Below, in pieces: positions 48,756-64,000 of a stretch of DNA of 64,000 nt. How positions within the stretch are numbered: position 1 is the stretch's first letter; each line of letters opens with the position of its first letter. A program made the translations under genes and the position numbers. Location: contig JAQGDQ010000006.1 of the NCBI GenBank assembly GCA_030141605.1, positions 1,247,501-1,311,500 on the forward strand, given 5' to 3'. Below the pieces are notes generated by a model. It saw only the letters and a program-made list of their open reading frames with translations. It did no database searches and was not told where the DNA came from. This stretch comes from Tubiluchus corallicola (lineage: Eukaryota; Priapulida; Priapulimorpha; Priapulimorphida; Tubiluchidae).

Positions 48756-50333
48756 ATGTCTGCAAAACATTTGATGTTTTGTACGCTACGTGAAGTTGTA
48801 GAACAGCTGCAATCTGGAAGAGTTGGTGCTAAGGAGGTAGTAAAACATTGCATCCAGAGGACAAAGGAAACATGTCACCTTAATGCGTTTGTCACTGAGC
48901 TACATGATGACTCATTAAAGCAAGCTGACAAAACAGATGAGAGGCTAGCATCAGGTGAAGGACTTAAAACACTCGATGGCATACCCATAGCAGTCAAGGA
49001 TAACTTTTGTGTGAAAAACGTTAAAAGTAGTTGTGCATCTTATATGCTGCACAACTTCTATCCTAGTTACAATGCTACTGTTGTGCAACGCTTGCAAGAT
49101 CATGGCGCATATGTTATTGGTAAGACGAATTTAGACGAGTTTGCCATGGGAGCAGGAACAGTGGACAGTCTCTATGGACCCGTTTATAACCCATGGAGTA
49201 AATGTGCAAGAGTTAAACATAAGATGAGCCATTTAGAAACTTACAACGAATCTATGCTTGATACTTCACAAGATCATTTGTGTGATGATAGTGAGTGGTT
49301 AATTGCTGGTGGAAGTTCTGGTGGGAGTGCTGTTGCAGTTGCAACAGGCTCGTGCTATGCTGCTCTTGGATCAGACACCGGGGGTTCAACAAGAAATCCA
49401 GCTGCATATTGTGGAATAGTTGGGTTCAAACCCACCTATGGTCTTCTATCCAGACATGGATTGATACCGTTAGTTAATTCGCTTGATGTACCTTGCATTC
49501 TAACAAAATGTGTAGAAGATGCCGTAAATATTTTTAATGTGATTGTCGGTCATGATGAGCTTGACTCTACAACTGTGACAGATCCTTTTAAAAGCATTGA
49601 TTTGTCGAAAGACATTAATATAAGCGATCTGCATATTGGAATTCCCAGAGAGTACCATGCACCTGGTGTTTCTGAAGATATCCTAGAAACTTGGCAATGG
49701 GCAGCAGACATTTTTACCAATGCAGGAGCTAAAGTTACGGAAGTTTCGCTGCCTCACACACAGTATTCCATTGCTTGTTATTCCATTCTGTGCTGTTGTG
49801 AGGTTGCATCAAATATGGCTCGTTACAGTGGTGTGCAGTATGGACATAGAAGTGAGATGGGACAGTCTACACACGAGTTATATGCACACACTCGACGTGA
49901 GGGCTTCAATGATGTTGTGAGAGGACGAATTCTAGCTGGAAACTATTTCTTGCTGAAAAAACAATATGATTTATATTTCGTTCAAGCACAGAAAGTTAGA
50001 CGGTTAATATCAAATGATTTTAAACAAGTATTTGATAGTGGCATCAACTTTCTACTGACACCAACAACTCTCACAGATGCACCTGTGTATAACGAATTCA
50101 TCAAATTAGATAACCAGACTAAATCAGCTAGAGATGATGTGTTAACTCAGCCAGTAAACTTGGTAGGACTGCCAGCTATAACACTGCCTGCAAAATTATC
50201 ATCACGTGGTCTCCCGACTGGAGTTCAACTCATTGCAAATAATTTTCAAGATGAAGACCTTTTTTGTTGCAGTAAATGGCTTGAAAGTCAAATGAATTTT
50301 CCTTTCTTTAATCCTTTTAATTCAGTTTGGTAG
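48756..50333 (+). CDS. QRSL1: Glutamyl-tRNA(Gln) amidotransferase subunit A, mitochondrial
   Basis: The GatA subunit of mitochondrial GatCAB. It releases ammonia from glutamine so that Glu-tRNA(Gln) can be converted to Gln-tRNA(Gln). The coding region is one exon. I take the ATG at 48756 (MSAKHLM), giving 525 aa against 528 in human. The frame is open back to 48663, but a splice-acceptor-like gttttcag ends at 48733, so that extra stretch is probably intron. The amidase signature is intact: K81 in AVKDNF, cis-Ser S187 in GGSSGGSA and nucleophile S211 in SDTGGSTRNPAA. The 24-residue Ser-Ser spacing is exactly that of bacterial GatA. The loop at about 150-178 is roughly 11 residues longer than in human. 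The C-terminus ends soon after the last amidase helix. AATAAA at 50586-50591. Confidence 0.97.
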   Translation: MSAKHLMFCTLREVVEQLQSGRVGAKEVVKHCIQRTKETCHLNAFVTELHDDSLKQADKTDERLASGEGLKTLDGIPIAVKDNFCVKNVKSSCASYMLHNFYPSYNATVVQRLQDHGAYVIGKTNLDEFAMGAGTVDSLYGPVYNPWSKCARVKHKMSHLETYNESMLDTSQDHLCDDSEWLIAGGSSGGSAVAVATGSCYAALGSDTGGSTRNPAAYCGIVGFKPTYGLLSRHGLIPLVNSLDVPCILTKCVEDAVNIFNVIVGHDELDSTTVTDPFKSIDLSKDINISDLHIGIPREYHAPGVSEDILETWQWAADIFTNAGAKVTEVSLPHTQYSIACYSILCCCEVASNMARYSGVQYGHRSEMGQSTHELYAHTRREGFNDVVRGRILAGNYFLLKKQYDLYFVQAQKVRRLISNDFKQVFDSGINFLLTPTTLTDAPVYNEFIKLDNQTKSARDDVLTQPVNLVGLPAITLPAKLSSRGLPTGVQLIANNFQDEDLFCCSKWLESQMNFPFFNPFNSVW

Positions 50334-51149
50334 CTTTTTATAACTTTTGCAATTGTGATAGTTCTTTCTGATGAAGTGATAACTGTGCAATTAGCCCAAA
50401 ATTGAAAATGGTACGTGATTATTAATTTGAAAATTGTACACAATTCTTTAAGGCTAAGCTTTTGATATTCAAGTTATGTGAGTGTCAGCGTGTATGTAAC
50501 ATTCTAGCAAAATACGTAGCAGTTTGTATTAAAAGTTATTTTGAGAACTAAGTAGACCAAAAAAGACATATAGTTTTTTACCTATAATAAATTATAATTT
50601 GTATAACTGATGTGTCTTTCTTGTGTAAAACTAGGAAATTTCCCAGGAGAAAATTCGCACTGTTTCTGATTCAAAGTAGTGTCACTAATTTGTTAATCTG
50701 AGACATATAAAAAAGGAAATTCAAGTATATTTCAATTTAACTTTGCAGACCTGTAATTCAAATGAATACATAAAATAATGTAGATAATTACACACATAAC
50801 TCCCATAACTATAATTAATAGTTACTGATTGCACTGAAGTAACACAACGTGAACAACGAAAAACAGAGATAGTTATTGTGAAGGTAGTTTAGTTAGTAGT
50901 AATTACAAATTTCACCATCGATGCCGCCACCATTCACATCAGGGTTCTCAATCTGTCTTCATTAGGTATCCCCTGAGTTATCGGACCATCGACCGTGCTC
51001 CAATACAGAATTAATTCAATACATAGTATAAACTCACTATAAAATAATAATATATTAAGAGTAATTAAATATGCAGTGACACCACAATGGATTTCAAAAG
51101 GTTCAAATTTTAGCAACTTTTCCAATGTAGCTGTGACTAGGCTTATACG
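50334..51149. other. QRSL1 3' UTR and downstream DNA
   Basis: Holds the QRSL1 polyadenylation signal. Nothing else was recognised. Confidence 0.5.
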
Positions 51150-51157
51150 AGTATACC

Positions 51158-51540
51158 CTGTAGCGGATAGCCCTATAGGCTGAAGCCTAAGGCCCGGGAT
51201 CAAAAGGGGCCCGGCAAAATAAAACGAAAAAAATTTTTTTTTTGTAAAAAAAATTGACAAAAGAGCAAGGGGCCCGCCAAAATAAAATATAGAAAAAAGA
51301 TTTTTTTTCAAAAGTCAGTCACTATATTTCAAATCGGGTTTACACAAATCAAGTTTACACAATTCACGTTTACACAGTTTAAGTTTAAGTTCAAAATTTC
51401 AGTTTCCGAATTTTTCTGGGGGCACCACAAAGGGCCCGACGAGAGCTCCACAAAAACACGTCAGCTCAGCAGTGTAGCAACATTTAAAAGGCTCGTTCCA
51501 AGCTCTAGCCTAAGGCCCATAAAATCATAATCCGCCGCTG
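51158..51540. mobile_element. hAT-like MITE with internal GGGGCCCG repeats
   Basis: A 383-bp segment with ends CTGTAGCGGAT and, inverted, CAGCGGCGGAT. It is flanked by agtatacc (51150-51157) and agtatccc (51541-51548), a 7-of-8 match that fits a hAT 8-bp target duplication. The interior has two copies of a unit starting aaggggcccg(g/c)caaaataaaa, separated by A/T homopolymer runs. Near 51340-51385 there are three units of a gtttacac-type repeat. Confidence 0.65.
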
Positions 51541-51548
51541 AGTATCCC

Positions 51549-59822
<8,274 letters not shown>

Positions 59823-59856
59823 CAGGATCTGACTTTGCTCAATATTAGAACTCAAC

Positions 59857-62800
59857 ATGCCTGTGGACAGTTTTGACCATACGCCAAATGGCAACAATTC
59901 CTCCCAAACTGGAAATGGAAAAAGTATTGATGATTCGGGAAAACACTCTCCCACAGAAAGTAGTGCCGCATCTGAAACTGACAGTGGACTTGGACACAGC
60001 AAAAATTCGCCACAGTATCAAAACTGGACACTAAATGGAACAAAAGGAGAAGACAATCCTTGTTTTATAGTAGATGAAAAGAGCAATGAAAAACCCAAAG
60101 AATATTTTTTACCTGTGTCTCAAGCATCGCCAACAAAGAAAGACAAGTGAGTATCTACAATCTTATTTTGTACATAGCTATATTTCATACAGGACTCGCA
60201 TAACAATAAAAAGGGGCAAAGCTTGACAAGTGGCAAAACCAGTACAAAAATTACACTAAAGCAATAGACATGGACAAGCTCAAGCAGAGTGGAATAGACA
60301 ACAGGACAGGACAGAAAAATAAAACAGAGGCAGCTAGAAGAGTCAGAACAAAAAAAAAACAGGGCAGCACAAAACATTTGTCAATTGGAAAGGTAAGGTT
60401 CAAATAAGAGTCCATAGAAAAAATGTCAAGGTCACATCATTTTAATTAGATGAGGTTAGACAAGGACAGAATGTATTCTGAATCAACTGAGTAGAATAAA
60501 ATTACAGGACAGTTTATAGTAATGGAAAATGATTATATGTGGGTCATAAGATAAGAAGTACAGAATGAGGTAGGACAGGAAAAGATAAAATATGAGAAAG
60601 TAGAGTCGAAGTGGAAACAGTAAGACAAAAATTGGAAAATTTGTCTCAGAAAGGCAAATTATAATGGGGTAAAAGAACTGATTAAGAGACAACAGAATTT
60701 TTTTTTCAAAAAAGGAAACTGTGCTTCTTTAGGAAAGGGTTAAATGGATAAGAGCTCTTTCAAACTATTAAGAAACTTATTCTGACACTGATGTGGTCCA
60801 GATATTTTGTTCACTGATTGTAGGAGTATAACTGAATTGATATTGTCAACACTTATAACAAACAGTCAAATTATCTTGCCAATGTGTGTTTTTCTGCATT
60901 TTTGGTCTATTTGAGATAATAACAAAAATGCTTTACCTGGACGAACTGTTCTGCTAAGTGATTCATTCAGCCAATTCAAGATTAAGAGAACTAAGAGAAC
61001 ATTTAAAGATTGAAACTCATTGCTTTAAAATTTTTAATGATATGAATGGTGTTTTAATGCATTGGGCAATGTAGATAGTAGTTTATGTACTTCATACAAG
61101 AAAAGAGGAGACATGAGAAAGCAGAGTCAAATTGGGCAGGGTGGGTTACATTATAGTATATTTGGCACATACAGGGTGTACAAAAATGAACTCTTCTCAA
61201 AAATGCCATAGAGAAAAGAATCTAAATTTAACATGGCAAAATAGAAATATTTTGTTATTTATCCATTATTTTTGTTAGCCAGAAAGTACAAAAAAAATAA
61301 ACATTTTAGGCTTGATATCATCATTAAGCCTGTAAAAATAAAAAAAAACTATATATTAGTATGATTATATTGTATTTATAGAGATGTTCATTTTATTTTA
61401 TTCATTTACTCATATATTTTATTCTATTATTTTGACATCAGTTTTTCTTAGCAATTTGTTATTCGGAAACTCCCTCATCAGTCTTTTTGCGCTACATCCC
61501 TTATCAATCCTGTAGTGTTTAATAATTATTTTGTCCCCTTCTGTAAACAGCTAAGTTTATTTTTTAAAATTTGGAAATTCAACGAAACAAAATAAAATAA
61601 ATGAGTAAATGAATAAAATAAAAGTAGCACATCCATAAGGACAATATAATCGTAGTAATAATTATCTAGTTTTTTCATTTTATGTGCTTGACGACAATAT
61701 CAAGCACAAAACGTTTACTTTTTCCACTTTTTTCAGCAAAAATTAGTGGGTTTTAGCAAAACAAGTGCCAAAGTGTTTCTAGTTTACCCTGTTCCCTTTG
61801 AAAAGCGCTTACTTTTTTGTGTCCACCCATTACAATTAATAGTATGTATGTGGATATGTAGCATATCGAGTATATTTAGATATCTGTCCATTCTTATAAT
61901 ACAGGCAGTTTAAATCCTTTTTATTGTTGTATTTTAGGGAATATCAAGTGAATGAAGAAGAACATAAAATAACATTTACAAAAACAAGGCGTTGGTCACT
62001 GTTGATAATTGCCGGCATTATTTTTGTGATTTTGGTAGCTTTATTTCTAGCAGCAGTGTACATAGCAGGTATGCCACTAATTTGTGTACAAATTAGGTGA
62101 AAATAGGGGTAGAACTTTTGACAAATATAATCTTGAATATGAGATTAAAAGTTTGAATGGACTAAAATTAGACTAGAACATGAATGTAAATATCCTAAAC
62201 TGTTAAGTATTTGTCTAATCTAGTCTAACTTGCCAAGCTTAAGAGGTAGGCCTATACAACTAGAGTCATGAAGCTGACAATTAAGAACTGTAGGTATGAA
62301 ATTTCTAACACTAAATTTGTGTTCGATTTACATATTATCTTATTAAAAATTCAGCACGTTTAATTGTACACTTAATATGTACGTTCATTTTTATTTTTCT
62401 ACTTAGTTATTTTTAATTCAGTTATTAATTATATGATTTTTTCCTTTGATTTCAAATTCACATTGCATTTGCATTACTGACTGTTATAGATATAACGCAT
62501 TTGCTATTATGCAAAAATTGAAAGCTTCAAATACACGAATTCTCAATAATAAAATAATGAACCTAGTTTAGTAAGTCTCAATTGTCAAACACAAGAGGTT
62601 CTAAACAATAAACGCACATGAACGAAAACCTTGAAACGATTTTGGTAGCTGTGTCTGTTTAGCTGCTTCTGGCTAAGTTTTACAAAATAAATCACACGGA
62701 AAATGACATTTTGATGGTGGTCGTCAATTAGCTATGGTATTGCTTTTCCGCCTACTGTAGGAGTGTGGATAGCAAAAAATTGGATAAAAAATTACAATTG

Positions 62801-63845
62801 GTTAAAAACAACCCACTAAATACGAAAAATATCTTAAACAATTTTTAGCTACACTGATATGTCCGTAACAATTCTGCTAAACAGTTAAGAAAATCTATAC
62901 TGTTCACCATGCACAGCTAGCTGCTGTACAATCTAGTAAATCTAGAGCTCAGTATTTACTAAGCAGGATGTTGGCACTGACTGACAGTGCAGAGAATAAC
63001 AATAGTTATTGTACCATACATATATGCAGGGGTTCCTTGTAGTGATAACACAACCATATCTTACAGTATAGGTTTGGTTATTGTACTCTAGTATACAGTC
63101 TCAGAATGACCAAACTGGCCACTATCAAATCCTTACAAGAAAGACTACATATTTCAAGTTAAATTGAATTATTTTAAGAAATATGTTTTTCCAAGCCATT
63201 TGCATAAGTAAAAGAATGCAGTTTCATAAACTCAGAAGCATTTGGCAAATAAATGTAATTCATATAGAAACACTTTGGAAAAAAATGGTGTACTCTTTTT
63301 CATTAGGGCATGTATTCTTGGTGTAATATGCAAGGTTTTAAATACATGACTATACTTTAGTTGGTTTGAAGATGGGCAAACAAAGTTCAGTTACTTCACC
63401 TTTAACACAAAGGGATCCAAGAATTGGTAAGTAAACAAATAGATATTAACATAAAAATATTCTGCCTTATATCAATCAAAACTTCATAGCCAAATTACAA
63501 GTATAATTTTTAGCATCAAACAATGCGAAACTGTTAATGGCCATCAATGGCACGTCACCTGTACTATAAATGCACTCAACTATAACCTTTAGCCGCAACA
63601 GTAATGACCTTCTCTACATCTCTAAGCTATCATAGTTTTCCATTAGGTAAATTATCTACTATTGTTCCCAGTTACATGAGTTAAAAATAGGGAAAACTGC
63701 TACTGTTATTTATATAATTTATAATAATATTTCAGAGGATGTATTAGTAGGGGAAATGACAATAGAGAATTTAAATTATCAACCAGAATACAAGAACCCT
63801 GAGTCAAAACAATATAAGCAACTCGAAGCTAAAGTGAAAACAGGG
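59857..63845 (+). CDS. Type II membrane protein with probable SEA domain, N-terminal part (runs off right edge)
   Basis: Four coding exons with GT-AG introns: 59857-60146, 61938-62068, 63361-63426 and 63736-63845, giving 199 codons before the next donor. Residues 1-116 are hydrophilic and Ser/Asn/Thr-rich, with no signal peptide, ending in TKTRRW. Residues about 117-141 form a single transmembrane helix (SLLIIAGIIFVILVALFL). Basic residues before the helix predict a cytosolic N-terminus. Exon 4 reads GEMTIENLNYQPEYKNPESK and QYKQLEAKVKTG, the pattern of the start of a SEA domain. Proteins of this design include type II transmembrane serine proteases and mucin-like receptors. The rest lies outside the window, so the product cannot be named. 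The ATG follows an acceptor (aacag ending 59825), implying a non-coding first exon. Confidence 0.75.
60147..61937 (+). other. Intron 1 of the SEA-domain gene
   Basis: Donor gtgagt and acceptor gtattttag. A+T-rich, with a purine-rich stretch near 60240-60720 (agacagg/gggac-type words) that gives spurious minus-strand frames. From about 61300 to 61640 a block holds an imperfect inverted repeat around tttattttattcatttactc and aaataaatgagtaaatgaat, possibly a degraded MITE. Confidence 0.5.
62069..63360 (+). other. Intron 2 of the SEA-domain gene, nothing recognised
   Basis: Donor gtatgc and acceptor actttag. A+T-rich, with no ORF of note and no clear transposon ends. Confidence 0.5.
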
Positions 63846-64000
63846 GTAAGTATAAAAAATCTGATAAAGGTTTTGAAAGATGCAATGCTAAATTCGTAAC
63901 TGAGGTAAAACCATTTGACTGTTCTAAAAGCTTAGTCAAACAGCATAAGTGACACTTCAGCACCACTAATGCAGTTTGTGAAAATAACGACAACACGACA

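Noticed and set aside
50934-51311. 125-codon minus-strand open frame
   Set aside because: Mostly a translation of the A/T runs and GGGGCCC units of the MITE at 51158-51540.

Overview
The window is A+T-rich metazoan nuclear DNA. It has spliced genes with GT-AG introns, many small TIR transposons, degenerate non-LTR retrotransposons and microsatellites. Nothing bacterial or organellar was seen. The phylum cannot be fixed from the sequence alone. The proteins are close enough to human orthologues to align by eye over their whole length, which suggests a slowly evolving animal, probably a marine invertebrate (inference).

Layout: (1) 1-2687, minus: 5' part of EMC4, running off the left edge. (2) 3138-6226: full-length but broken RTE-like LINE with a perfect 15-bp target duplication. 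(3) 6887-7851: 965-bp non-coding transposon with perfect 38-bp TIRs, 5-bp target duplications and a cluster of internal palindromes; this is the most unusual object here. (4) 9024-13379, plus: complete UFL1, four coding exons, 790 aa. (5) 14732-15061, minus: possible small unrecognised gene. (6) 16437-35346, minus: complete PREP, 20 coding exons, 708 aa, catalytic triad intact; its introns hold several MITEs, a CR1/jockey-like fragment and fresh tandem duplications. (7) 35347-45237: repeat-rich DNA without a recognised gene, including a hAT MITE nested in an older LINE. (8) 45261-46784, plus: ADCK1, and 48756-50333, plus: QRSL1, both with single-exon coding regions. (9) 50334-59825: gene-poor, with one hAT-like MITE and a long (CAGA)n/(GA)n microsatellite. 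(10) 59826-63845, plus: first exons of a type II membrane protein with the start of a probable SEA domain, running off the right edge.

The genes are unrelated housekeeping functions: EMC4 (ER membrane-protein insertion), UFL1 (UFMylation, largely at the ER), PREP (cytosolic proline-specific oligopeptidase), ADCK1 (mitochondrial UbiB-family atypical kinase) and QRSL1 (mitochondrial Gln-tRNA amidotransferase subunit A). They do not form one pathway. From memory, UFL1, PREP and QRSL1 all lie on human 6q16-q21, so part of this neighbourhood may be old conserved linkage. I found no evidence of a novel multi-gene system. The least explained structures are the palindrome-bearing transposon, the inverted transposon pair around PREP exons 13-18, and the small minus-strand gene candidate.
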